A DNA stretch of 64,000 nt. Source: Cyprinodon diabolis. Its lineage: Eukaryota > Chordata > Actinopteri > Cyprinodontiformes > Cyprinodontidae. How positions within the stretch are numbered: position 1 is the stretch's first letter; every line of letters starts with the position of its first letter. The translations under genes were made by a program, and so were the position numbers. Positions 56,901 through 63,457 of the stretch are shown piece after piece. The DNA lies in NCBI GenBank assembly GCA_030533445.1, contig CM060064.1, positions 46,499,787-46,563,786 of the forward strand, in the 5' to 3' direction. Below the pieces are notes generated by a model, which was given only the letters and a program-made list of their open reading frames with translations, had not been told where the DNA came from and did not search any database.

Positions 56901-59777
56901 GAGAATAAAGTCGCAATAAGAAAAAAAATCCTGAAATTACAATAATAAAGTTGTAACACTACAAGAATAGTCAATATTACAAGATTAAAGCCATAACATT
57001 ACAAGAATAAAAGCATAAAATAACATGAATAAAGTCATAACATTACGAGAATAAGGTCATAAAATTAAGAGAATAAAGTCGCAATGAGAATAAAGTCATG
57101 AAATTACGAGAATAAAGTTTAACAATAATTAGGTCATAAAATTACAAGAATAAAGTCGTAAGTTACAAGAATAGAGTCATAATATTACGAGATTAAAGTC
57201 GTAACATTACAAGAATAAAAGCAATTACGTGAATAAAGTCGCAATGGGAATAAGGTCATAAAATTATGAGAATAAAGTTGTAACATTACAAGAAAAAAAG
57301 CATAAAATTACAAGAATAAAGTTGTATTTTATGGCATCTCTTACAAGAACCACTTTCCTCCCTAAAGCGAGGAATGTGGAGCATCATGTGAATTTCTACT
57401 TTGGCATCGGTTTGACTAAAGTGGACTCAGCTGCCGATTGGTGGAGCTGGTCCGACGTCATCTGCTGGGCGGAGCTCCAAGCTTTCTTTCTGAAATGGGT
57501 TTTGGAATGCGCGACTTTATTCTCGTAAATGTCGACTTTATTCTCGTGAATGCGCGACTTTATTCTCGTGAATGCGCAACTTTATTCTCGTGAATGCGCA
57601 ACTTTATTCTCGTGAATGCGCGACTTTATTCTCGTGAATGCGCAACTTTATTCTCGTGAATGCGCGACTTTATTCTCGTGAATGCGCGACTTTATTCTCG
57701 TGAATGCGCGACTTTATTCTCGTGAATGCGCGACTTTATTCTCGTGAATGCGCGACTTTATTCTCGTGAATGCGCGACTTTATTCTCGTGAATGCGCGGC
57801 TTTATTCTCGTGAATGCACGGCTTTATTCTCGTGAATGCACGACTTTATTCTCGTGAATGCACGACTTTATTCTCGTGAATGCACGACTTTATTCTCGTG
57901 AATGCACGACTTTATTCTCGTGAATGCACGACTTTATTCTCGTGAATGCACGAGTTTCTCGTTAATGCACGACTTTATTCTCGTTAATGCACGACTTTAT
58001 TCTCGTTAATGCACGACTTTATTCTCGTTAATGCACGACTTTATTCTCGTTAATGTACGACTTTATTCTCGTTAATGTACGACTTTATTCTCGTTAATGC
58101 ACGACTTTATTCTCGTTAATGCACGACTTTGTTCTCGTTAATGTACGACTTTGTTCTCATTAATGTACGACTTTATTCTCGTTAATGTACGACTTTATTC
58201 TCGTTAATGTACGACTTTATTCTCGTTAATGCACGACTTTATTCTCGTTAATGCACGACTTTATTCTCGTTAATGTACGACTTTATTCTCGTTAATGTAC
58301 GACTTTATTCTCGTTAATGCACGACTTTATTCTCGTTAATGTACGACTTTATTCTCGTTAATGTACGACTTTATTCTCATAATGTCTTTATTTTCATATT
58401 TAAAAAAAAAATCTCTAGCCTGGCCCCAATACTCCGTCACCAGACGGAATCACCATATGTTTAATCTCTAAATCAGGAATCTGTTCGGGATCCGGAACGC
58501 GTCGGGAGTCGGGAGGATCTAATCCCAAAACAAAACAACAAAAAACTAACTGAAAAATCAGGAATCTGACTAATCTGAAAACTGTAATCTGTTCGCTCTG
58601 TTAAAAGCTCAAACTAAATCTCTGAAAGATCAACTGAAAGTTCTGCTGATCCAGACCAGGTTTTGAGGAGTGGAGATCCATTAGTCCTGGCTGGAGCTGG
58701 AGGTGTAAACTGGCTTAGCTTTAAACCCTCTGATGTGTGTAAACGGACTCTCTGTGATGCTCATCTCGTCTGCGTTAATGAAGACGCTCTGAATAAAACC
58801 ACCTGAGGTCACACAAAGGTTTCAGAGAGGCTTGGAGCAGCGGGAACACACAGGAGGCTCGGAAAAATAAGCAAACAGGCATCCCTGCAGACAGACACGT
58901 CTCCGTGGAGACGGCTGGAAGTGTGTATGTGTGTGTGGGTGGGGAGGGAGGGGGGATAGCAGACACCACCTTCTCCAGCTGGCATCGGGAGGCGGGGACA
59001 GGTAGGCCGAGTTGTACAGAGAATTGTCCACCTGGGGAGACGCAGGTTAAGGAACAACCAACACCACGGCATAAAAACATAAACATTCAAACTGGTTTTC
59101 TCCAAAAACAATCAAATCAGCTCCCTGTCAAATAGCAGGAATATTCTGGAATATATTTGCAGATTTTAAAAGGATGGATTAAAATGTTAGACGAATAAAA
59201 ACAACAAAAAGCAGCTGAAAGTGGAGCAGCATCAGAAATCCCATCCAGATTTACTCTCATTTTAAAAACCGATAACAAATCTGTGTTTCATCAGAAAGAA
59301 AGAAAGTAGATTAAAGGTGCTCCGTTTAGCCTTCCTGTTATCATCTCAGAGTCTCGCTCTCTCGTGCCAACCAAGCCAAGCCACGACTCCTCCTGAAGAT
59401 GGTGGTCAGCAGAACCTGGTCTGCAGGCAACAATCCATCATCCATCCATCCGTAGAATAGGCTAAATTAAATATATAATATATATAAAAAAACATTAAAT
59501 GAAAACACTAATCCACTGCCATGGAAACCAAGGCCGATCCATCACCATCATCATCCCTGCGCCTACCTTCAGAGCGGTAGCAGCCCTCTCACCAGGTCCG
59601 CCTGCATGCAGCATAAAAGCTCAGAGAACAGATTCAGACACGGCGTGAGGCGAAGGATACTTGGCGGTTTCGGTACGGTCGGACGGGCGAGACGAAGCGG
59701 CGGTCCCTCTGGACCCTCTCCACCAGGCCGTGATGTCGGGTCGAGCGGCTGGACTCCAAGCCGGACTGGAAGGAGCC
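30802..59777 (-). CDS. crtc2: CREB-regulated transcription coactivator 2-like (5' end beyond window)
   Basis: CRTC proteins shuttle from cytoplasm to nucleus and bind CREB to boost cAMP-dependent transcription. SIK/AMPK phosphorylation holds them on 14-3-3 and calcineurin releases them. Fourteen exons join without a phase conflict to 699 codons plus TGA. Diagnostic blocks in order are [51 protein letters not shown] (SIK site, S171 type), [30 protein letters not shown] (S275 type), [24 protein letters not shown] (here [18 protein letters not shown]307/NES region), serial SNPxLQSSLS repeats, [23 protein letters not shown] then [16 protein letters not shown] and the C-terminal [15 protein letters not shown] ending [10 protein letters not shown]. 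The SNPNLQ repeats, [15 protein letters not shown] and FRSDRL ending favour CRTC2 over CRTC1 or CRTC3. The N-terminal CREB-binding coiled coil is not found up to 64000. Confidence 0.95.
31085..31301 (-). CDS. crtc2: crtc2 exon: Gln/Asn-rich, ends VPNIILTG
   Basis: 217 bp, acceptor GCTGTTCCAG|TTC, donor CTCACAG|GTACCG. Encodes [19 protein letters not shown] through a QQQQQQ run to HVPNIILT. An alternative AG seven bases in would break phase with the preceding exon. Confidence 0.93.
31391..31461. repeat. CA/TA microsatellite in a crtc2 intron
   Basis: A short ACACAC run is followed by TATATA units with two TAGATA interruptions. Confidence 0.95.
31673..33220. mobile_element. Opposed-array element, copy 2
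   Basis: Left end GGGCCAGGCTAGAG, right end reversed GAGTATTAGGGCCAAGCTAG. A ~1.2 kb array of 22-bp units of the GAGAATAAAGTCGTAACT type comes first, then the core (32905-33125), then only a short right arm. A block of about 560 bp (31770-32215 and 32300-32715) appears twice, so the array has a higher-order duplication. Lies in the intron between the last-but-one and preceding crtc2 exons. Confidence 0.8.
33221..34134. other. crtc2 intron, no feature recognised
   Basis: AT-rich sequence between the array element and the LLDDPY exon. No coding or repeat signal recognised. Confidence 0.4.
34135..34206 (-). CDS. crtc2: crtc2 exon: [11 protein letters not shown] block
   Basis: 72 bp, phase 0 to 0, acceptor TCTTCCAG|GAT, donor CAGCAG|GTAAGG. 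Encodes [20 protein letters not shown] then PGQQ. Confidence 0.93.
34380..34585. mobile_element. GGGGCCCTAGGCA family, fragment C
   Basis: CTGAGACACACTTAATATTA through TTTATGGGGCCCCC matches 47252-47392, and the end GCCTAGTATTGCCTAAT matches copy A. A 3' fragment in a 585-bp crtc2 intron. Confidence 0.7.
34792..34965 (-). CDS. crtc2: crtc2 exon: Gln-run region
   Basis: 174 bp, phase 0 to 0, acceptor CTCTGCAG|CCT, donor TACAAC|GTGAGT. Encodes [17 protein letters not shown] to [17 protein letters not shown]. Confidence 0.93.
35040..35255 (-). CDS. crtc2: crtc2 exon: VPLDTSK / DQRLPPYP, Gln-rich
   Basis: 216 bp, phase 0 to 0, acceptor CCCCTGCAG|GGC, donor GGATCG|GTGGGT. Begins [19 protein letters not shown] and continues Gln/His-rich to LQQHFGS. 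Confidence 0.95.
35707..35913 (+). pseudogene. BED zinc-finger remnant of a hAT transposase
   Basis: Starts near [17 protein letters not shown] and contains [20 protein letters not shown] then [15 protein letters not shown]. CxxC of the BED finger is present, but the downstream His pair is lost: sequence after ITNSS no longer matches and stops after GVQAV. Confidence 0.75.
35961..35993. repeat. TA microsatellite
   Basis: About 16 TA units preceded by a run of A, inside the hAT element. Confidence 0.95.
36543..38485 (-). pseudogene. LINE linker and reverse transcriptase region
   Basis: The first frame (38485-37691) gives [15 protein letters not shown] and [19 protein letters not shown]. The second (37739-36543) gives [47 protein letters not shown] with the catalytic YADD, and [20 protein letters not shown]. 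One frameshift near 37830 separates them; the RT half is otherwise open for 398 codons. Confidence 0.9.
38748..39729 (-). pseudogene. LINE endonuclease (APE-type) region
   Basis: The first frame (39729-39100) has [20 protein letters not shown] then [10 protein letters not shown], the N-terminal strand and catalytic Glu. The second (39203-38748) has [19 protein letters not shown] and ELPISDH, the remaining APE endonuclease motifs. The two halves are in different frames and overlap near 39100-39200. Confidence 0.85.
40163..41688. repeat. CCATC/CCGTC satellite in crtc2 intron
   Basis: About 1.5 kb of CATCCATC, CCGTC and CATC units. A single frame stays open across it (HHPSI/RPSS pattern), which is a product of the repeat and not a gene. 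Blocks such as CCATCATCCACCTATC recur, showing higher-order amplification. It ends about 90 bp before a crtc2 donor. Confidence 0.95.
41776..42239 (-). CDS. crtc2: crtc2 exon: [10 protein letters not shown] repeats
   Basis: 464 bp, acceptor CCTCCCTCAG|GG, donor TCACAG|GTAAGA. Encodes repeated S-N-x-x-L-Q-S-S-L-S units, then [15 protein letters not shown] and [16 protein letters not shown]. The QFSPTxSPTLSSIxQ block is a CRTC2 hallmark. Confidence 0.95.
42240..43018. other. crtc2 intron, nothing recognised
   Basis: No repeat family or exon recognised before the SINE. Confidence 0.4.
43019..43175 (-). mobile_element. tRNA-derived SINE
   Basis: On the minus strand the A box GTGGCGCAGTGGTTAGCGC (43149-43169) is followed by the B box GGGTTCGAATAG (43111-43122). 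The body GTCCTTTGCCGCATAT follows. Differs from the SINE at 25085. Confidence 0.85.
43320..43573 (+). mobile_element. Fragment of the TTAA element family
   Basis: CCGTTCCAACCGTTGCATTT through AGTAGCACTAAATTGGTGAC matches 53175-53434 closely. The left end is mutated (GTCATAGGAAAG against GTCGTAGGGAAG), no TTAA is visible, and the homology stops at GACGCTGT. Confidence 0.8.
43726..44420. mobile_element. hAT-type non-autonomous element
   Basis: Ends TTAGGGACGATATTGGG and, reversed, TGGGATGCACGATATAAT. Flanks GGAGAAAA and AGAGAAAA match at seven of eight bases. The interior has repeated CGATATCGGC-like motifs near both ends and no coding capacity. Confidence 0.75.
44421..45612. other. crtc2 intron, nothing recognised
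   Basis: No exon or named repeat recognised. Confidence 0.4.
45613..46427. mobile_element. Fold-back element with ~230 bp arms
   Basis: Left arm 45613-45848 and right arm 46197-46427 are nearly perfect inverted copies, starting GTCAGAATCCGTGTATCATT. The 350-bp centre contains an ORF with a splice donor on the minus strand. Because of the arms, the same open frames appear twice with opposite orientation. Confidence 0.88.
46005..46196 (-). pseudogene. Exon-like ORF within the fold-back element
   Basis: From a Met at 46196, [19 protein letters not shown] leads to [20 protein letters not shown] and [19 protein letters not shown], then a good donor TTCCAG|GTATAA at 46005. The protein is not identified. 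It may be the first exon of the autonomous element's gene, left behind after internal deletion. Confidence 0.5.
46566..47395. mobile_element. GGGGCCCTAGGCAA family, copy B
   Basis: Positions 46668-47239 are almost identical to 1315-1893 (copy A). The 3' part 47252-47392 matches fragment C at 34405-34545, ending TTTATGGGGCCCCC. Copy B supplies the segment that copy A lacks. Confidence 0.75.
47396..47750. other. crtc2 intron, nothing recognised
   Basis: No feature beyond the donor of the GGSLPDL exon at 47751. Confidence 0.4.
47751..48019 (-). CDS. crtc2: crtc2 exon: GGSLPDL / PSPLPTPLD block
   Basis: 269 bp, acceptor GCCTCCTAG|TATC, donor CGCCAG|GTCCGC. Contains [20 protein letters not shown] and then [14 protein letters not shown]. 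The Ser of GGSLPDL matches the S307-type site, and the leucine-rich LPDLSSLHF segment matches a nuclear export region. Confidence 0.95.
48105..48154 (-). CDS. crtc2: crtc2 exon: [11 protein letters not shown] block
   Basis: 50 bp, acceptor GCTCCAG|CTT, donor ATCAA|GTAGGT. Encodes [16 protein letters not shown] plus two bases of Asn. The Ser of PKSCEV corresponds to the S275-type regulatory site (MARK/SIK class). Confidence 0.95.
48381..48460 (-). CDS. crtc2: crtc2 exon: IEEN...LLKPWD block
   Basis: 80 bp, acceptor GTCTGCAG|TGTTC, donor AAGAAG|GTTCGC (weak). Encodes [19 protein letters not shown] then KPWDLKK, a block strongly conserved in CRTC2. Confidence 0.93.
48706..50320. mobile_element. 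Harbinger-like element, GGCTACGTTCACAC ends
   Basis: Inverted ends GGCTACGTTCACACAGTGGCC and, reversed at right, GGCTACGTTCACACTGCAGG, flanked by the 3-bp duplication TAA (48703-48705, 50321-50323). Contains the sequence homologous in reverse to 5255-6600, and a segment (TTTACTTCCGTAAACGCAGA) also at 52560 in reverse. No transposase recognised. Confidence 0.78.
50324..52090. other. crtc2 intron, nothing firmly recognised
   Basis: Positions 50338-50580 have a codon-like GC-rich texture with several CTGGAC/CTCACT motifs that might be a LINE 3' fragment, but no protein motif could be read. The rest is AT-rich. Confidence 0.35.
52091..52117 (-). CDS. crtc2: crtc2 27-bp microexon
   Basis: Acceptor TTCTGCAG|GTC, donor AAGAA|GTGAGT. 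It adds nine codons (about GQSDAENRR) between the SIK-site exon and the IEEN exon. Length is a multiple of three and phases are equal at both ends (1-1), so skipping would keep frame. Confidence 0.8.
53166..54011 (+). mobile_element. TTAA-targeting DNA transposon, 846 bp
   Basis: A 13-bp perfect inverted repeat AGTCGTAGGGAAG is flanked by TTAA on both sides (53162-53165, 54012-54015). The empty site at 23531-23534 confirms the boundaries. TTAA targets are typical of piggyBac and Kolobok superfamilies; neither transposase is visible. A related fragment lies at 43320-43573. Confidence 0.88.
53446..53736 (+). CDS. Acidic ORF inside the TTAA element, unknown function
   Basis: 96 codons from an [22 protein letters not shown], then an acidic stretch [20 protein letters not shown] and [17 protein letters not shown]. 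The QPYMFEPL motif after an acidic run resembles the start of multi-copy fish proteins with a P2X7-like intracellular domain, but that is from memory of the pattern and uncertain. The expected Cys-rich domain is absent, so this is at most an N-terminal piece. Confidence 0.45.
   Translation: MDSGNMQEEESLVSEVVDESPPSSIFYLEEESGDEDVVEEDARAAEAWFGVEGFQPYMFEPLPRNAASSVSSTPAEDTDVHPRGHWDATQWERKGF
54398..54955. mobile_element. Two tandem MITEs of the CACTGCAAAAAA family
   Basis: Copy one (54398-54662) and copy two (54655-54955) are joined through a shared TTTTTTGCAGTAC-type end. Both carry ATTTCTTAAATTAGG-like, TTTTTCTTATTTTAAATGT and CACTTGAAATAAGA-like motifs, as does 26712-27014. Confidence 0.75.
55283..55389 (-). 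CDS. crtc2: crtc2 exon with the S171-type SIK/AMPK site
   Basis: 107 bp, acceptor TCCCTCAG|GACC, donor CAGCG|GTGAGG. With the preceding exon it forms [18 protein letters not shown]. The first Ser of NSDSALHT is the main regulatory phosphorylation site in CRTC2 and the 14-3-3 docking site. Confidence 0.95.
55656..55681. repeat. G-rich run
   Basis: G runs of 13, 6 and 4 separated by single A bases, in the crtc2 intron next to the NFPGDK exon. Capable of a G-quadruplex on the plus strand. Confidence 0.9.
55725..55793 (-). CDS. crtc2: crtc2 exon: [13 protein letters not shown] block
   Basis: 69 bp, acceptor CACAAAAAG|GAAC, donor AACAG|GTGAAT. Encodes [20 protein letters not shown] then LN. The acceptor lacks a long pyrimidine tract next to AG, but a TTTTTCTTGTTG tract lies just upstream and phase fits both neighbours. 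Confidence 0.9.
55794..56783. other. crtc2 intron with a poly-G tract
   Basis: No exon or named repeat was recognised. A run of 24 G lies at 56489-56512. Confidence 0.4.
56489..56512. repeat. Uninterrupted G24 tract
   Basis: Twenty-four consecutive G on the plus strand, so poly-C in the crtc2 pre-mRNA. Length may be affected by sequencing or assembly. Confidence 0.9.
56784..58434. mobile_element. Opposed-array element, copy 3 (both arrays present)
   Basis: Ends GAGTATTAGGGACAGGCTAG and, reversed, GAGTATTGGGGCCAGGCTAG. Left array (56815-57335) has GAGAATAAAGTC units, the core is at 57335-57500, and the right array (57518-58380) has units in the opposite orientation, TTTATTCTCGTGAATGCG then TTTATTCTCGTTAATGCA. 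This is the most symmetrical of the three copies. Confidence 0.85.
57518..58380. repeat. 22-bp tandem array
   Basis: About 39 head-to-tail units of GACTTTATTCTCGTGAATGC plus two bases. Variants change in blocks along the array: GCGCGAC first, then GCACGAC, then TTAATGCACGAC and TTAATGTACGAC. This zoned pattern indicates local duplication. Confidence 0.95.
58435..58969. other. crtc2 intron, nothing recognised
   Basis: Includes a GTGTGT/GGGAGG purine tract (58921-58955) just downstream of a crtc2 donor. No other feature. Confidence 0.4.
58970..59031 (-). CDS. crtc2: crtc2 exon: [10 protein letters not shown] block
   Basis: 62 bp, acceptor CTCCCCAG|GTG, donor AGAAG|GTGGTG. Encodes [20 protein letters not shown] and ends two bases into an Arg codon. 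Confidence 0.93.
59032..59660. other. crtc2 intron, nothing recognised
   Basis: Short CCATC run at about 59435-59450 only. Confidence 0.4.
59661..59777 (-). CDS. crtc2: crtc2 exon: [13 protein letters not shown] block
   Basis: 117 bp, phase 0 to 0, acceptor CCTCTCAG|GGC, donor CGCCAA|GTATCC. Encodes [20 protein letters not shown] and continues [18 protein letters not shown]. First exon visible; the preceding acceptor shows that at least one more exon exists upstream. Confidence 0.93.
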
Positions 59778-60129
59778 CTGAGAGGCAGAGACGGGGGAAG
59801 AAGAGAAGATGAGGAGGTAATCTGGGGTCAGAAGACTTAATCTGATCTTTTTACCTAATAGAGCAAATAGATCAGCACTCTCAGTTCTTCACAGAGAAAC
59901 GTCTGCTGCAGGAACTGCTGCATCAGGGTCCAAGCATGGAGATGCCGCCTCTAATTTTACTAGCTTTTATTTTCTTAACCTCCTTTAAACCATAACTGCT
60001 GTGGATCCCACCCAGATTAACTCCACTCCGTTTCATCGTTTTTAATCCCATTCTGGAATTTGTTGATTTTCTGGGAGGAAAACCAGCATCCCTGAATAAC
60101 TGAAGCTGAAACGGAACCCAGAGGATGAA
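59778..60129. other. crtc2 intron upstream of the first visible exon
   Basis: No coiled-coil CREB-binding exon or other exon could be read here. Confidence 0.4.
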
Positions 60130-60440
60130 TTCTATTCAGTTTATTTCTTTAGCGCCAATTCACATCACGTGATCTGATCAACCAGATCATCCAGTCAGAT
60201 TGATTCAAAGTTTTCTATCTAAGGAAAACCAGCTGATTGCATCGACTCATTGACTCTTCAGCAATCCCTCACACTAAGCATGCTTGTAGCGACAGTGGAG
60301 AGGAAAAACTCCCTTTGAACAGGAAGAAACCTCCAGCAGAACCAGGCTCAGTGTGAGCGGCCATCTGCTGAGGCCCACTGGGGTTCAAGGAGACAGAAGC
60401 AGACATAGAAAAAGGAGCATAGATACAAAAGGCAACTGTA
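60130..60440. mobile_element. Dispersed repeat (AACTCCCTTTGAACAGG family), copy 2
   Basis: Near-identical to 14885-15205, including TTCAGCAATCCCTCACACTA and GGCTCAGTGTGAGCGGCCAT. Similarity ends at GGCAACTGT. Confidence 0.75.
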
Positions 60441-60584
60441 TAAGGCGGCCCAAAATAAAAACAGAGGTTCTGATCCATGGTCAGATGGTCGGTCCATTTC
60501 CCGCTCTGAAAAATGAATATAAAGCAATAAAATGCAAGAATACCTCCTGTTCTTTACAGTAAAGTAATAATAATTATAAACTAA

Positions 60585-60690
60585 TCAAACTTTATTGATC
60601 TCACATTGGAGAAATTTACCTCTGCATTTAACCAAACCCCCTGGGGAGCAGTGGGAGCAATCGGGGTTTAATGGTCTAGTGATGGGGGAT
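60585..60690 (-). mobile_element. SINE 3' fragment
   Basis: Reverse-complemented it reads CTGCTCCCCAGGGGGTTTGG and TTAAATGCAGAGGTAAATTT, the tail of the SINE at 25085-25315. The tRNA-like head is missing. Confidence 0.7.
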
Positions 60691-61696
60691 AAATCAACTT
60701 CATCATAAATTTCATTTTTGGATAAATCTGGATTTTTTTTTTCCTCAGCTCAGAGGGAATAAGTTCATCACTTTCTGTTCTCATACGTAAACTACCTCAT
60801 ATTAATGATTATATTTTATTGATTGTAGAAGGCAATGAGCTGCCAGATTGAAGGATTTTACGCATCTTAGATTCAGCTGCATCCGGAAACTCAGAAAAGG
60901 GATGAAATAAAAGTGAATTTTTTAAAAACATTCTTTATTTTGAATCTAAAGGTTGAACTTTAAAGGCAGACAGTGTAACTTTTGGCCACTAGGGGCACTA
61001 GACCTGTAGCTGCTTGTGTTCTGCTTCTACTAAACGTTGAAAATAATAAAGATCTATGACTGTTTAGTAGGAGCAAAGGGTTAACTTACTAGTCTAATGA
61101 AAAAGTTGAGAAAATAGAATCGGTTTTACACCCGCCTTCTTCTTAAAGTGCTAACTTATTGCGTGTGTACATCTACATGAGTGCTGCTACTTTCTATTCC
61201 TTTTTCTTGGGAAGCAAACCCACTTTAAATGAGTTTCTGCCACCTGAAGCGCTGCAGTGTAAGGTCACCAAAATCAGTTACAGCGCAGTAAGAAAATATT
61301 TTAGTGGAATAACCAGAACGAACTCACTTTTTCCTAATATATGAAAAAATAAAGGGGGGCAATCGGCTTTTCTGATTGGTTGACACACATTATTCAAACT
61401 ATCTAAATGAAGGCATCTGATTCAGCAGACAGGAAATGACATCATATCGGGTCGAGATCATCCAACATGTTGGGGTCCTGTATGGAACGCAGAAGCGCTC
61501 AAAATTGAATAAAGAAATCATTGTGAAATTATTATTACCCGAGTAAAAGTGAAAATCATTTTATTTGTTACACTAATGTTAAATATTTTTATCCCAAATA
61601 TTTTCTAAAAAATTACTTCTGCGTATATTTTTAAGAATGTTAATTTGGGCCCTCCTCTGCCTGAAATATATTGCATGTTATATTTACAGAAAAAAA
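60691..61696. other. Unassigned DNA
   Basis: AT-rich with no recognised exon or repeat family. Confidence 0.4.
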
Positions 61697-61697
61697 G

Positions 61698-61698
61698 C

Positions 61699-61736
<38 letters not shown>

Positions 61737-61749
61737 ATGTCTATATATA
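61698..61749. repeat. CTAT microsatellite
   Basis: Ten or so ATCT units passing into CTATATATA, the site of the Tc1 insertion that follows. Confidence 0.95.
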
Positions 61750-63353
61750 CAGTGGGGCAAAAAAGTATTTAGTCAGCCACCAATAGTGCAAGTTCTGCCA
61801 CTTAAAAAGATGAGAGAGGCTGGTAATTTTCATCATAGATATACCTCAACTATGAGAGACAAAATGAGAAAAAAAATATCCAGAAAATCCCATTGTCTGA
61901 TTTTTAAAGAATTTATTTGCAAAATATGGTGAAAAATAAGTATTTGGTCAGTTACAAACAAGCAAGATTTCTGGCTCTCACAGACCTGTAACTTCTTCTG
62001 TAAGAGGCTCCTCTGTCCTCCACTCGTTACCTTCATTAATGGCACCTGTTTGAACCCGTTATCAGTATAAAAGACACCTGTCCACAACCTCAAACAGTCA
62101 CACTCTAAACTCCACCATGGCCAAAACTAGAGAGCTGTCAAAGGACACCCGAAACTAAATGATAGACCTGCACCAGGCTGGGAAGTCTGAATCTGCAATA
62201 GGTAAACAGCTTGGTGTGAAGAAATCAACTGTGGGATCAATTATTAGAAAATGGAAAACATACAAGACCACTGATAATCTTCCTCGATCTGGGGCTCCAC
62301 GCAAGATCTCACCCCGTGGGGTCAAAATGATCACAAGAACGGTGAGTAAAAATCCCAGAACCACACGGGGGGACCTAGTGAATGACCTGCAGAGAGCTGG
62401 GACCAAAGTAACAAAGGCTACCATCAGTAACACACTACGCCGCCAGGGACTCAAATCCTGCAGTGCCAGACGTGTCCCCCTGCTTAAGCCAGTACATGTC
62501 AAGGCCCGTCTCAAGTTTGCTAGAGAGCATTTGGATGATCCAGACGATCACTGGGAGAATATCATATGGTCAGATGAAACCAAAATAGAACTTTTTGGTA
62601 AAAACTCTACTCGTCGTGTTTGGAGGAGAGAGAATGCTGAGTTGCATCCAAAGAACACCATACCTACAGTGAAGCATGGGGGTGGAAACATCATGCTTTG
62701 GGGCTGTTTTTCTGCTAAGGGACCAGGACGACTGATCCGTGTGAGGGAAAGAATGAATGGGGCCATGTATCGTCAAATTTTGAGTGAAAACCTCCTTCCA
62801 TCAGCAAGAGCATTGAAGATTAAACGTGGCTGGGTCTTTCAGCATGACAATGATCCCAAACACACCGCCCGGGTAACGAAGGAGTGGCTTCGTAAGAAGC
62901 ATTTCAAGGTCCTGGAGTGGCCTAGCCAGTCTCCAGATCTCAACCCCATAGAAAATCTTTGGAGGAGTTGAAAGTCCGTGTTGCCCAGCGACAGCCCCAG
63001 AACATCACTGCTCTAGAGGAGATCTGCATGGAGGAATGGGCCAAAATACCAGCAACAGTGTGTGAAAACCTTGTGAAGACTTACAGAAAACGTTTGATCT
63101 CTGTCATTGCCAACAAAGGGTATATAACAGAGTATTGAGATGAACTTTTGTTATTGACCAAATACTTATTTTCCACCATATTTTGCAAATAAATTCTTTA
63201 AAAATCAGACAATGTGATTTTCTGGATTTTTTTTTCTCATTTTGTCTCTCATAGTTGAGGTATATCTATGATGAAATTACCGGCCTCTCTCATCTTTTTA
63301 AGTGGGAGAACTTGCACTATTGGCGGCTGACTAAATACTTTTTTGCCCCACTG
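61750..63353 (+). mobile_element. Tc1-like element with ~205 bp terminal inverted repeats
   Basis: Begins CAGTGGGGCAAAAAAGTATT and ends with its reverse complement, flanked by TA (61748-61749 and 63354-63355). The two ends match for roughly 205 bp (to about 61955 and from about 63150), including TTAGTCAGCCACCAATAGTG-like sequence. Size 1604 bp. It sits in a TA/CTAT microsatellite. Confidence 0.95.
62117..63138 (+). pseudogene. Tc1 transposase, two inactivating changes
   Basis: From ATG at 62117 (MAKTRELSKDTRN) the frame meets TAA at 62156-62158, where the family has Lys. It then continues in frame as [55 protein letters not shown] and [11 protein letters not shown], with DD34E spacing intact. 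One G is missing at about 62963-62967 (GGAGGAGTTG where GGAGGGAGTTG is expected), shifting the last ~57 codons, which read [13 protein letters not shown] to TEY and a TGA at 63136 in another frame. Confidence 0.93.
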
Positions 63354-63355
63354 TA

Positions 63356-63451
<96 letters not shown>
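63356..63451. repeat. CT then AT microsatellite
   Basis: CTCTCT run followed by about 40 AT units, directly right of the Tc1 element. Confidence 0.95.
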
Positions 63452-63453
<2 letters not shown>

Positions 63454-63457
63454 ATAC

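Noticed and set aside
57518..58380. Regular 22-bp repeats resembling a CRISPR array
   Set aside because: Units are contiguous with no unique spacers, the genome is a vertebrate's and there are no cas genes; it is a satellite arm of a transposon.
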